Positions 10,892 through 18,286 of a stretch of DNA of 42,430 nucleotides are shown piece after piece. The notes below the pieces were generated by a model. The model made no database searches. It was not told where the DNA came from and saw only the letters and a program-made list of their open reading frames with translations. Positions within the stretch are counted from its first letter, which is position 1, and each line of letters starts with the position of its first letter. The position numbers and the translations under genes were made by a program. The DNA comes from Nostocales cyanobacterium (GTDB taxonomy: Bacteria; Cyanobacteriota; Cyanobacteriia; Cyanobacteriales; Nostocaceae), in contig RDXV01000023.1 in NCBI GenBank assembly GCA_004292695.1, forward strand, positions 1-42,430, read 5' to 3'.

Positions 10892-11428
10892 CTATCTAAA
10901 GCGATAACCAATACCACCGTTGATACTAACTGCGGAAGCAGGGCTATTTTGATAGGCTTTGAGTCCGACTTTTGCATTAGTGTAAACTAAGAAATTTTTA
11001 GTAACTTCTGATTCTACACCTGCACCAACAACGACAGAATCTCTATTACCTAAAGGTGTTGGTTTACCATCAGATTCTACAAAAGAATAACCACCAGTGA
11101 TGTAAGCATTGGTTTTATTAGCAATGGGAACATCTACGGAAACTTCAGGAATAATTGCACTTGTTTCATCACTCCAGAGAACATTACCCCTTGCAGAAAA
11201 TGGAGTATCGCCTAATTTTACACGTCCGGTAATATTACCACCAAAGGTTGCAGCGTCGCCGTTTTGTCCACCATTGGTAACACCAGCAGCAACACCAGCA
11301 CCGATATAACTAGCATCTGTACCTTTTTGGGTTTCTGCCATTGCTTTACCAGTAGAGAGAAATACAGGAGCGATAACTAAGGAAGATAGAGCAGAAATTG
11401 TTGCTAAAGATTTAAGAAAACGTTGCAT
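10892..11428 (-). CDS. Secreted beta-rich protein, probable outer-membrane barrel
   Basis: 178 aa from the ATG at 11428; the frame is open to a GTG at 11440. A clear signal peptide precedes the mature part: basic MQRFLK, a hydrophobic core, and an AMA-E cleavage site. The mature protein is rich in Gly, Ala, Val, Thr and alternating polar/hydrophobic strands (NITGRVKLG, NAYITGGYSFV, VVVGAGVESEV, FLVYTNAKVGL). It ends SINGGIGYRFR, resembling the C-terminal beta-signal of outer-membrane barrels except for the final Arg. At this length it could form a small 8-stranded barrel. I recognise no characterised family. It appears monocistronic. Confidence 0.75.
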   Translation of the reverse strand: MQRFLKSLATISALSSLVIAPVFLSTGKAMAETQKGTDASYIGAGVAAGVTNGGQNGDAATFGGNITGRVKLGDTPFSARGNVLWSDETSAIIPEVSVDVPIANKTNAYITGGYSFVESDGKPTPLGNRDSVVVGAGVESEVTKNFLVYTNAKVGLKAYQNSPASAVSINGGIGYRFR

Positions 11429-11649
11429 ATTTTTCACCACTTATGGTTATTTTTACTGTTAAATTCTTTGTCGAGAATTGGTTAAAAATGTTCCTGTTGA
11501 TTTTTAATTTTACTAAATTCCTTGTTCATCTTAATACTTGATATTTAAGTTATGGATATTTAGTAAATTTGCAATTTGATAGTTATAATTACATTGCTCT
11601 AGTGGAAAATTCCCGAATGTAAAATCAAAAATTTTACCCAGATTTGATT

Positions 11650-12606
11650 ATGGTGACAAATACACAGATAGTATCAGGTTTAATGGGCGTATGTGTAGGA
11701 GATGCTTTAGGTGTACCTGTGGAATTTACCAGCCGCCAAGAACGCTTGAAATCTCCTGTAACCACTATGTTAGGTTATGGTACATGGAATCAACCGCCGG
11801 GAACTTGGTCTGATGATAGTTCTTTGACTTTGTGTTTAGCAGAATCTTTATGTGAGGGATTTTCTCTGGAGGCGATCGCCCATTCATTTTATCGCTGGTA
11901 CAAGGAAGGTTATTGGGGCGCTCATGGGGAAGTGTTTGATATAGCTAATACTACTTTAGAAGCAATCATGAATTGGCACAATGGCGCATCACCAACAAAA
12001 GCTGGTGGTAGTCAAGAATATCACAATGGTAATGGTTCTTTAATGAGAATTTTACCTATGGCTTATTTCCATGAAACTTGGTCATTTCCAGAATTAATCA
12101 CCAAAGTTCATCAAGTTTCCTGTATTACTCATGGTCATAGGCGATCGCAAATGGCCTGTGGAATATATATTAGTATTGCAGTAGAATTACTCAAAGGATT
12201 TGAGCCAAAAGTGGCTTATATACAAGGAGTTGAAAATATTAATCAAATATATGTTGATCAAATATATTCTAGTAGTGAATATGCTTTAGAAAAACCCCAC
12301 TTTGATAGAGTTTTCAGTGGTAAAATTGCTGAAACACCTATGGAAGAGATTAAATCAAGTGGTTATGTAGTTGATACTTTAGAAGCATCATTATGGTGCT
12401 TATTGAATAGTTCCTCCTACGCCCAAGCCGTACTGAAAGCAGTTAACTTAGGCGGAGATACGGATACTACTGGGGCTGTCACTGGTGGTTTAGCAGGAAT
12501 TTACTACGGTGTAGAAAACATTCCCAGCCAATGGCTGGAACAAATCGCCCGCAAACAAGAAATCATTGATTTAGCTAGTAGGTTGTCATTAGTCATTAGT
12601 CATTAG
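11650..12606 (+). CDS. ADP-ribosylglycohydrolase-family protein (DraG-like)
   Basis: 318 aa from the ATG at 11650; a TTG two codons earlier is less likely. Family motifs are present: GDALGVPVEF (18-27), the metal-binding W-SDDSSLT (D55, D56; the usual TDDT reads SDDS), GNGSLMRILP, and the second metal motif GGDTDTTGAVTGGLAG from residue 268 (D270, D272). These dinuclear Mg/Mn hydrolases remove ADP-ribose from proteins such as dinitrogenase reductase, or act on other ADP-ribosyl substrates; the substrate here cannot be told. No nif or DraT gene is nearby. The last codons (SLVISH, stop) are written by the first units of a GTCATTA heptamer array, so the natural C-terminus has been overwritten or shifted by repeat DNA. 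Confidence 0.88.
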   Translation: MVTNTQIVSGLMGVCVGDALGVPVEFTSRQERLKSPVTTMLGYGTWNQPPGTWSDDSSLTLCLAESLCEGFSLEAIAHSFYRWYKEGYWGAHGEVFDIANTTLEAIMNWHNGASPTKAGGSQEYHNGNGSLMRILPMAYFHETWSFPELITKVHQVSCITHGHRRSQMACGIYISIAVELLKGFEPKVAYIQGVENINQIYVDQIYSSSEYALEKPHFDRVFSGKIAETPMEEIKSSGYVVDTLEASLWCLLNSSSYAQAVLKAVNLGGDTDTTGAVTGGLAGIYYGVENIPSQWLEQIARKQEIIDLASRLSLVISH

Positions 12607-12675
12607 TCATTAGTCATTAGTCATTAGTCATTAGTCATTAGTCATTAGTCATTAGTCATTAGTCATTAGTTATTA
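12585..12675. repeat. GTCATTA heptamer array, 12 perfect units plus one variant
   Basis: Twelve perfect GTCATTA units run from 12585 to 12668, followed by one GTTATTA. The array begins inside the 3' end of the ADP-ribosylglycohydrolase-like gene and supplies its last codons and stop. Confidence 0.97.
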
Positions 12676-12694
12676 GTAAACTATTCACCTAATG

Positions 12695-12876
12695 AACTAT
12701 CAACTGTCAACTGTCGCCTGTCAACTGTCAACTATCAACTGTCAACTATCAACTGTCAACTGTCAACTATCAACTGTCAACTGTCAACTGTCGCCTGTCA
12801 ACTGTCAACTATCAACTGTCAACTGTCAACTGTCGCCTGTCAACTATCAACTGTCAACTGTCACCTGTCAACTATC
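12695..12876. repeat. AACTGTC-family heptamer array, 26 units
   Basis: Exactly 26 consecutive 7-bp units. Most are AACTGTC or AACTATC, with interspersed GCCTGTC (three) and ACCTGTC (one). The order of variants is irregular, which suggests repeated slippage and conversion. The array ends three bases before the stop codon of the HTH gene on the minus strand. A 63-codon frame through it only reflects the repeat. Confidence 0.97.
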
Positions 12877-12879
12877 AAA

Positions 12880-13875
12880 TTAAACCAAAGACAAAGAGTA
12901 GACTTGACCATCAATTAACAACCTAGTGATACCTTTGGCTTGGAGATGATTACTAGCCTTGTGCAGCATTCTACTATCAGGGACTTTAATCACGCGATCG
13001 CGTTTAGTAGAAAACCGTTTAGCAACTCGATGATTGTCAAACACCGGTAAAGTTCTCTGTTGAGTTTCGATCACAGGAATTGCTCCCAAATCGCCAAAAT
13101 CCTTGAGAGGACGGGTAATTAACTCCGCAGAACGATCAATGACCAGATAACAGGTTTTTGGTAATTGTGCCACCGACAAGGGTAAAACTTGAACAGGAGC
13201 TTCTCCAAGACGACGAGTTGCAAACAGAGGAGTATTTTCTTCAAAGTCATCATCTTCAAAGTCATCCTCATCATCGTACAAATCATCATCCAAATCATCC
13301 AAATCATCGGACTCATTGAGTAAATCGTCATCAAACATATCGTCAATGACTTTCACCGGTGGAGGAGTCACATCATCCAAAACTACTTTTTTAGTAATTC
13401 GGGGAACTTCCGACAATTTAGGTTTAGGAGTTTCCACCTCCTTAATTACTTCCCTAATGATAGGAAGGTCTGGTTTTTGGGCAGCGGAAGAACGAGTTTT
13501 TACCCTTCTGATAGCAGGAAAAGGAGACTCATCCTCTGAGGGAGTAGAAATTTCCACAGGGGGGTGTTTCTGTTCTTCCTGCTCTGGAGACACACCAGCG
13601 GGCTGATCGTCGGTTGATGTAGTGATATTGACACTCAACAGAGGCAGATCATCGTAACTTACCTGCGCTCTACCTTCAGGGGTTCTAGCAGCACGCTTTA
13701 AAGAAACAAGATATTCATAATCTTCTTCTGGTAAGGTACTTTTTAGTAATCTGCTAATTGTTGAGTTACTTACACCATAACGTTCTGCCAAAGTCGAGGT
13801 GGTTTCGGCAGTTTCTCTATATAACTTGAGAATTTCTTGCTTGTCAGAATCTGTTAATTTTCTCACGGTAGACAC
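12880..13875 (-). CDS. HTH protein with acidic central tract, cyanobacterial
   Basis: About 331 aa. Residues 8-50 form a helix-turn-helix of the transposase/resolvase kind (TLAERYGVSNSTISRLLKS). A variable, Pro/Glu-rich middle leads into a very acidic tract (about 179-215, nearly all Asp/Glu). A folded C-terminal domain follows (about 228-332, starting VLPLSVAQLPKTCYLVIDRS and ending GITRLLIDGQVYSLSLV). There is no DDE or serine-recombinase catalytic part, so it is not a transposase. The start is a GTG at 13875 or a TTG at 13878. It begins only a few bases after the stop of the membrane-protein gene, so the two are probably co-transcribed and translationally coupled. Its targets and function are unknown. 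Confidence 0.8.
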   Translation of the reverse strand: MSTVRKLTDSDKQEILKLYRETAETTSTLAERYGVSNSTISRLLKSTLPEEDYEYLVSLKRAARTPEGRAQVSYDDLPLLSVNITTSTDDQPAGVSPEQEEQKHPPVEISTPSEDESPFPAIRRVKTRSSAAQKPDLPIIREVIKEVETPKPKLSEVPRITKKVVLDDVTPPPVKVIDDMFDDDLLNESDDLDDLDDDLYDDEDDFEDDDFEENTPLFATRRLGEAPVQVLPLSVAQLPKTCYLVIDRSAELITRPLKDFGDLGAIPVIETQQRTLPVFDNHRVAKRFSTKRDRVIKVPDSRMLHKASNHLQAKGITRLLIDGQVYSLSLV

Positions 13876-13883
13876 CAAATTGA

Positions 13884-14765
13884 TTAAGTTCGTTTGCGTC
13901 CACTGGTACGCCGTTTCAGGCTCATTGATGCTTCGTATTCTAGAGCAGCACCCATACCAAATAAAACTCCACTAAAGATCCAGAATACTTCTAAGATGTC
14001 TCCGCTTTCGTAGTTGGGGATAGAGTTAGTGGCATATTTAAACCACATATCTGCAATATATAGACAAAGTGCAGCCGCAGCAATCATCCGCCAAGAAAGG
14101 GAAACCTTGCCTCCCCAAAACGCTAACAACATAATTGTAGCGATAATCAAGAGCAGAACATCACTGATAATGTAAAACCAATCTACGGCTATTTTCACAT
14201 TCACCAGTATTGGACCCAAACTGGGAGAAGGAGCTTCATTTTGTTGGGCAACAAACCAAGCAAACAAAATACCCGCAACTCCGATGGCGACAACAATCAA
14301 CCATTGCCATATTTCCAGAGTGATCCGACGGGAAAATAAAGCCAGAGACATCCCGATACCCAGGAAAATGTAATTGACAACATAAAGTGCATCAGCAGGA
14401 GAAATATCCACTTCTTGCTTTTGAATTAGTTCGGTGTAACCAAAAACCAACCCACCAATAAAATAAGCGGACATCCCCAAACCAATAAATAGCCAAACCT
14501 TGCGATTACTAATAATTTGGGTACTTTGCCAATTGCGCCAACATAGAATAGCCGCACTTAAAAAAGCAAAAGTTTCAAAGATGTATGTGCCAATTGAATA
14601 CCAAGTTTCACGAACTTCTTTACCAGTAGCAGGATCAAGAGTTTTGGCACTGAACAGCAAAAAGTATAACAAGGCTAACACTGCCCAGGTAATCCCGATA
14701 AAAACAATTCTTTGGGTTGTCAAAAAAGGCTGGGCTTTGTACGTAGTGTCGTATGAGTTAGTCAT
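13884..14765 (-). CDS. Eight-TM membrane protein, sensor-type membrane domain
   Basis: 293 aa with eight hydrophobic segments at about 19-40, 57-76, 89-110, 125-144, 153-173, 195-217, 225-242 and 256-277, ending in a short basic tail (KRRTSGRKRT). The SPADALYVVNYIFLGIG stretch in TM4 resembles the 8-TM input region found in front of GGDEF domains in many bacterial signalling proteins, but here no catalytic domain follows. That resemblance is my inference. GGTGA lies a few nucleotides before the ATG. The HTH gene starts within about 10 bp of its stop, so a membrane-sensor/DNA-binding pair is possible. Confidence 0.75.
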   Translation of the reverse strand: MTNSYDTTYKAQPFLTTQRIVFIGITWAVLALLYFLLFSAKTLDPATGKEVRETWYSIGTYIFETFAFLSAAILCWRNWQSTQIISNRKVWLFIGLGMSAYFIGGLVFGYTELIQKQEVDISPADALYVVNYIFLGIGMSLALFSRRITLEIWQWLIVVAIGVAGILFAWFVAQQNEAPSPSLGPILVNVKIAVDWFYIISDVLLLIIATIMLLAFWGGKVSLSWRMIAAAALCLYIADMWFKYATNSIPNYESGDILEVFWIFSGVLFGMGAALEYEASMSLKRRTSGRKRT

Positions 14766-14945
14766 AGGTTGTCACCAGGTAAATGCACTGTAGCTGTGTT
14801 TTGTGTTGATCAATCAATGTCGTACTTAATGGTTAATAAACCAGGCATTTGGTAATCTCATAACAGTAATCAGTAGCTGTAGCAGATTTGGTAGCAACTA
14901 CTGAGAGTGAATTGTTAAATACCAATACCTACCGTAATATCCATA

Positions 14946-15605
14946 CTAATGCCAAAGTTTACTGAGTGGAGATTGATTTAACCAACTGAGAAAAACTAAA
15001 AGTTCGTCTTCGTCCATTTCGTGTAACCTGTCCTCCAGCTGATGGGCAAAATTTGTGTCACCAAAATATATTTTTCCTATTCGGTGCAGTTCTTCCAGGA
15101 GAATAATGACATGAGTTTCCTGCCAAGTTGGGAGTTTTGGCATCTGTGAAGGTTCAACCGTAAGTAAAGTTTTCACTGACTCTGGAGAAGATACCTGGGG
15201 AAATTGTTTTTGTTGTAATACCCCTGTTATGTCTTTCTCAAATAACTTTACTTGGCGATTTCCTAGTAAATCTTCGATATCCATATACACTGCCTGTAGC
15301 AATAGAATACTTGCTAAAGTCAAAATTTCCGCATTGCTATGGTTACCTGTGTCACTACCCAACTGCTCTAAACGGATTTTTCCCCAAACGCTAAACCGTT
15401 CAGGTTCTTCCAGCAAAACACAGGCTTTACCTCGATTATCTGTTAGGGATCTCCATAGGGCTTTCGCCTCTACTTCCTGACTGGCTTTGAATACACTGAC
15501 TAAGCGGAAAGTTTGCCCCTGATAACTGAGGATCGGCACCTGCTGATCCCGCGTTGGGTGCTGAACAGTAGATATTTCAACATCCTGACGTTTAAGAATA
15601 AACAT
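14946..15605 (-). CDS. Conserved-looking 219-aa soluble protein of unknown function
   Basis: No signal peptide or membrane segment. The N-terminal half is beta-rich (FILKRQDVEIS, VPILSYQGQTFRLVSVF) and the C-terminal half is helical, including LLEELHRIGKIYFGDTNFA near 168-190. GAGGAG lies about 17 nt before the ATG, rather far. Codon use and composition look like a real gene. I do not recognise a named family. It is on the same strand as the HTH/membrane pair but separated from it by about 180 bp. Confidence 0.7.
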   Translation of the reverse strand: MFILKRQDVEISTVQHPTRDQQVPILSYQGQTFRLVSVFKASQEVEAKALWRSLTDNRGKACVLLEEPERFSVWGKIRLEQLGSDTGNHSNAEILTLASILLLQAVYMDIEDLLGNRQVKLFEKDITGVLQQKQFPQVSSPESVKTLLTVEPSQMPKLPTWQETHVIILLEELHRIGKIYFGDTNFAHQLEDRLHEMDEDELLVFLSWLNQSPLSKLWH

Positions 15606-15931
15606 GGCACTTGCAACTAACTCCTCAGAGGGGCTGTTTTGATAAAGGATATATCATTGTTTTGGGCGATGTGGCCAAAAGTATAATAGTTTATATTATG
15701 GTGTATTAAAATTAGACGTTTGCCAAATACTTTACCAGTATAGTTGTTAAGGAACATCAGTATTTACTTGACGACAATTCCTTAACTAATGGGAGTTAAT
15801 TTTTTTGACAAATTTTGACAAATTATAAATTTTTCTTTTGCTCTTGCTAATTACTACCAAAAAGATATATAATAAGTTTCGTTGACTTTGCAACAAAAAT
15901 TAAAGTGCAAGTTCTGTAAAGTACAAGTCTT
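15606..15931. other. Divergent intergenic region before tRNA-Arg and dcd
   Basis: This 326-bp gap separates two divergent units. It contains a direct repeat of TTTTGACAAA (TTGACA at 15805 and 15815, 10 bp apart) and a candidate promoter for the tRNA (listed separately). No gene. Confidence 0.6.
15844..15873 (+). promoter_or_regulatory. Candidate sigma-70 promoter for tRNA-Arg (and possibly dcd)
   Basis: TTGCTA (15844-15849) and TATAAT (15868-15873) are separated by 18 bp, about 58 bp before the mature tRNA 5' end. With only 95 bp between tRNA and dcd and no hairpin seen between them, the tRNA and dcd may share this transcript. Confidence 0.4.
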
Positions 15932-16004
15932 GGGCGCGTAGCTCAGTGGATAGAGCAATTGCCTTCTAAGCAATCGGCCGCAGGTTCGAATCCTGCCGCG
16001 CTCG
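15932..16004 (+). tRNA. trnR: tRNA-Arg (anticodon UCU)
   Basis: 73 nt, all arms recognisable: acceptor GGGCGCG with CGCGCTC (one G-U) and discriminator G at 16004; D stem GCTC/GAGC; anticodon stem ATTGC/GCAAT around loop CTTCTAA with TCT at 15965-15967; T arm GCAGG-TTCGAAT-CCTGC. CCA is not encoded. It reads AGA codons. Confidence 0.97.
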
Positions 16005-16099
16005 TTTACCAAGATTATAAAATTTCACGAACAACATCTACTAGGACACCAATTCAGGATATCCTATTAATTCGATTTGAATTATTTGTGAATGAAGTT

Positions 16100-17437
16100 G
16101 TGATTAAGAACGATATCTGGATTACTGAAATGGCGCAAAAAGGTATGATTTCGCCTTTTGAACCTAGTTTAATACGTCATACTGAAGATTTACCTGTAAT
16201 TTCCTACGGTTTGAGTAGCTTTGGCTATGATATCCGTCTATCTCCCAATGATTTCCGTATTTTTAGGCATATTCCCGGTACTGTAGTTGATCCTAAACAT
16301 TTTAATCCTGAAAATTTAGAACCCACAAAATTACATACTGATGAAAATGGTAGTTATTTTATCCTTCCTGCACATTCCTATGGACTGGGTGTAGCGCTGG
16401 AAAGGCTAGAAATACCAGATAATATTACGGTAATATGTATTGGTAAAAGCACTTATGCAAGATGCTTTAGAGGTGATACTCGTGTATCTTTAGTTGATGG
16501 TACTTCTCCAACTTTAGAGGAGATGGCAAAACGCTCAGAAAATGGTGAAAAATTTTGGGGCTATAGTATTGGTCAATATGGAAGAATAATAGTCACATTA
16601 CTGGAGAGTCCGAGATATATTGGCAGGGATTCCCTAGTAGAAGTAACCTTAGATAATCAAGAATCTATATTTTGTACCCCTGATCATTTATTCATGACTA
16701 GGGATGGGAGAATGGTTGAGGCTCATACTCTCAAACCACAAGATTCTTTAATGCCTCTCTATCGGCAAATCGCCCGTGGTTATGAGATGGTATACCAACC
16801 CCTCAATGGCCATCTTTATCCTACTCATAGATTGAGTGATGAATGGAATTTGTATCACGGTATTTATGATGATATTCCTAACAGCCACCGTCATCATGTT
16901 GACTTTAATCGCTTGAATAATAATCCTTGGAATATTATCAGAATGGATGCTTCGGATCATATTCGCTTACACAATAATACAAATTTAGATCAAACTGGTT
17001 CTACTCGTGGGGCTGCTAAATTACTTAATTGCGATCGCTCTGTTTTTAGACGTTTTCCTGAAGTTATAGAAGCGTTTAGAGGTTTACCACAGAATCACTC
17101 TATTAGAAATCATAAGGTTGTTTCTGTGAAAGATGTACCAGGTATTCATGATGTTTATTGTTTAACTGTTCCTGAAGCTGGTAATTTTGCATTAGAATCA
17201 GGTGTTTTCGTGCATAACTGCGGTATTATTGCTAACCTAACTCCTGCTGAAGCTGCATGGCGTGGTTATTTAACTCTAGAATTTTCTAATGCTTCTAGTG
17301 CTGACTGTCGTATTTATGCTAATGAGGGTATTGTTCAATTAATGTTTTTTGAAGGTGAACCCTGTGGTGTTAGTTATGCTTCACGTCAGGGTAAATATCA
17401 GGATCAGTTAGATGTTGTCACGCTGGCTAAAGTTTAA
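16100..17437 (+). CDS. dcd: dCTP deaminase precursor interrupted by an in-frame intein
   Basis: 445-codon precursor. Removing the intein (16463-17218) leaves 121 + 72 = 193 residues, the normal Dcd length. Dcd deaminates dCTP to dUTP and so feeds dTMP synthesis. Host features: SYGLSSFGYDIRLSP, the conserved GKSTYAR active-site motif just before the junction, and after it CGIIANLTPAEAAWRGYLTLEFSN with the catalytic Glu region. I chose the GTG at 16100 because the protein then begins (M)IKNDIWITEMAQKG, which fits the family as I recall it; the ATG at 16130 would give 183 host residues. The longer frame back to 15959 overlaps the tRNA and is not coding. The next gene starts 3 nt after the stop, so an operon is likely. 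thyX, next in the pathway, lies 1.8 kb away in the opposite direction. Confidence 0.93.
   Translation: MIKNDIWITEMAQKGMISPFEPSLIRHTEDLPVISYGLSSFGYDIRLSPNDFRIFRHIPGTVVDPKHFNPENLEPTKLHTDENGSYFILPAHSYGLGVALERLEIPDNITVICIGKSTYARCFRGDTRVSLVDGTSPTLEEMAKRSENGEKFWGYSIGQYGRIIVTLLESPRYIGRDSLVEVTLDNQESIFCTPDHLFMTRDGRMVEAHTLKPQDSLMPLYRQIARGYEMVYQPLNGHLYPTHRLSDEWNLYHGIYDDIPNSHRHHVDFNRLNNNPWNIIRMDASDHIRLHNNTNLDQTGSTRGAAKLLNCDRSVFRRFPEVIEAFRGLPQNHSIRNHKVVSVKDVPGIHDVYCLTVPEAGNFALESGVFVHNCGIIANLTPAEAAWRGYLTLEFSNASSADCRIYANEGIVQLMFFEGEPCGVSYASRQGKYQDQLDVVTLAKV
16463..17218 (+). mobile_element. Intein with HNH-like homing endonuclease inside Dcd
   Basis: 252 codons, inserted between Arg of KSTYAR and the native Cys of CGIIANL. 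N-terminal splicing block: C1-F-R-G-D-T-R-V-S-L-V-D-G. Block B: CTPDHLFMT (T72, H75). C-terminal blocks: DVYCLTVPEAGNFAL (about 230-244) and GVFVHN (His251, Asn252), followed by Cys+1, so a standard class 1 intein. Between them an endonuclease-like stretch of HNH type is visible: HRHHVDFNRLNNNPWNIIRM with H144/H145, D147, N157, then H166 and H170. All splicing residues are intact, so it should be active. It contains one HIP1 site (17032). Confidence 0.93.
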
Positions 17438-17440
17438 AGT

Positions 17441-17788
17441 ATGTCAGAAGAAGAACCAGTCTCAGATCCATTTTTGAATCAGTTATTGGAAGGGTATACT
17501 TTATCAGAGGTGGCTGAAATTGAAAAATATTTGACTGAATGGGATGCGGCTACTTATAGCAGTGTTGCTCAAAGTATATTAGACCATGCAGCTAGAAAAG
17601 AAATTGATCCTTTAAAATATTTACGCAAAGCTCATAACTTTAATAAAAAAGGAGCTATCAGAGTTCCAAAAACTGGATATCGTGGAGATAGTTCAGCAGT
17701 ATATCGTAAAGGTAATGAATATCTAATTGTCAGACCTGACAAATATGGTAGCGAAAAGATAGTTACTTATGGAGTTAATGATGACTGA
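17441..17788 (+). CDS. Small protein, candidate toxin of an overlapping gene pair
   Basis: 115 aa, starting 3 nt after the dcd stop. The N-terminal half is acidic and helical (FLNQLLEGYTLSEVAEIEKYL). The C-terminal half is basic and strand-rich: YLRKAHNFNKKGA, then TGYRGDSSAVYRKGNEYLIV, then EKIVTYGVND. That helix-plus-strands pattern, with conserved-looking H, R, Y and K residues, resembles small RNase toxin domains of the colicin D/BECR type by eye; this is inference. It overlaps the next gene by 8 nt, the usual arrangement of toxin-antitoxin or effector-immunity pairs. It could equally be an uncharacterised dcd-linked factor. Confidence 0.7.
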   Translation: MSEEEPVSDPFLNQLLEGYTLSEVAEIEKYLTEWDAATYSSVAQSILDHAARKEIDPLKYLRKAHNFNKKGAIRVPKTGYRGDSSAVYRKGNEYLIVRPDKYGSEKIVTYGVNDD

Positions 17789-18179
17789 AGCAATTTTAAA
17801 TGAACAGGAATTAACTAAGAGAAATATTTCTCAAATATTATCACAATTAACAACTGTTTACCAAAACACCCGTAGCGAAAGAAAAGAAATCACTACTGAA
17901 TTTCCACCAGCAAATGATGAATTTTCATTGTTAGAAGAAATTGAACTTTTAACAGTAAATTTAAGAGGATATTCCAGTCAAATTTTATCTACAGAACAAA
18001 TAGCTAATAAACATCAAGTAATTTCTCAATTACAAATAATGCGAGTTTTTGGTATATCTACAATTGGTAATTTTTATTTTAGCAGTAATGGCAGGTATGA
18101 ACAAACAAAAAACTATATCAGAATGTTGGATTATTTAAGGTTGTTATTGTTAGAATATTTGCAATCTGTGGAAAATTAA
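17781..18179 (+). CDS. Small helical protein, candidate antitoxin/immunity partner
   Basis: 132 aa from the ATG at 17781, preceded by GGAG (17771-17774) with 6-nt spacing; in-frame ATGs at 17769 and 17778 are less well placed. The start overlaps the stop of the preceding gene (ATGACTGA), implying translational coupling. Predicted mostly alpha-helical and rather acidic at the N-terminus, with no DNA-binding motif that I can see and no signal peptide. If the upstream gene is a toxin this would be its neutralising partner. No family recognised. Confidence 0.7.
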   Translation: MTEAILNEQELTKRNISQILSQLTTVYQNTRSERKEITTEFPPANDEFSLLEEIELLTVNLRGYSSQILSTEQIANKHQVISQLQIMRVFGISTIGNFYFSSNGRYEQTKNYIRMLDYLRLLLLEYLQSVEN

Positions 18180-18286
18180 AAAAGCAGTTAACAACAAAAA
18201 ACATGATATTGTGAATTTTAGTTTTGTAATTTTTAGTTAAATTCAGTGTTTTTATAGTGCAGAAGTCCATAAAACAAAAAAATGGA

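Noticed and set aside
12585-12876. CRISPR array
   Set aside because: Units are 7 bp head-to-tail without unique spacers, so this is a tandem repeat, not repeat-spacer DNA.
12692-12883. 63-codon frame of repeated QLSTVNC
   Set aside because: It is only the reading of the AACTGTC heptamer array; no start signal, no non-repeat sequence.
13119-13346. 75-codon Met/Ile-rich frame on the minus strand inside the HTH gene
   Set aside because: It is the out-of-frame reading of the Asp-codon-rich acidic tract.
12880-13875. HTH protein as a transposase
   Set aside because: Only the HTH is transposase-like; no DDE or serine-recombinase catalytic residues and no terminal inverted repeats around it.
15959-16099. 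Open frame extending dcd upstream to an ATG at 15959
   Set aside because: It begins inside the tRNA-Arg gene; the extra residues match nothing in Dcd, whose family start fits the GTG at 16100 or ATG at 16130.
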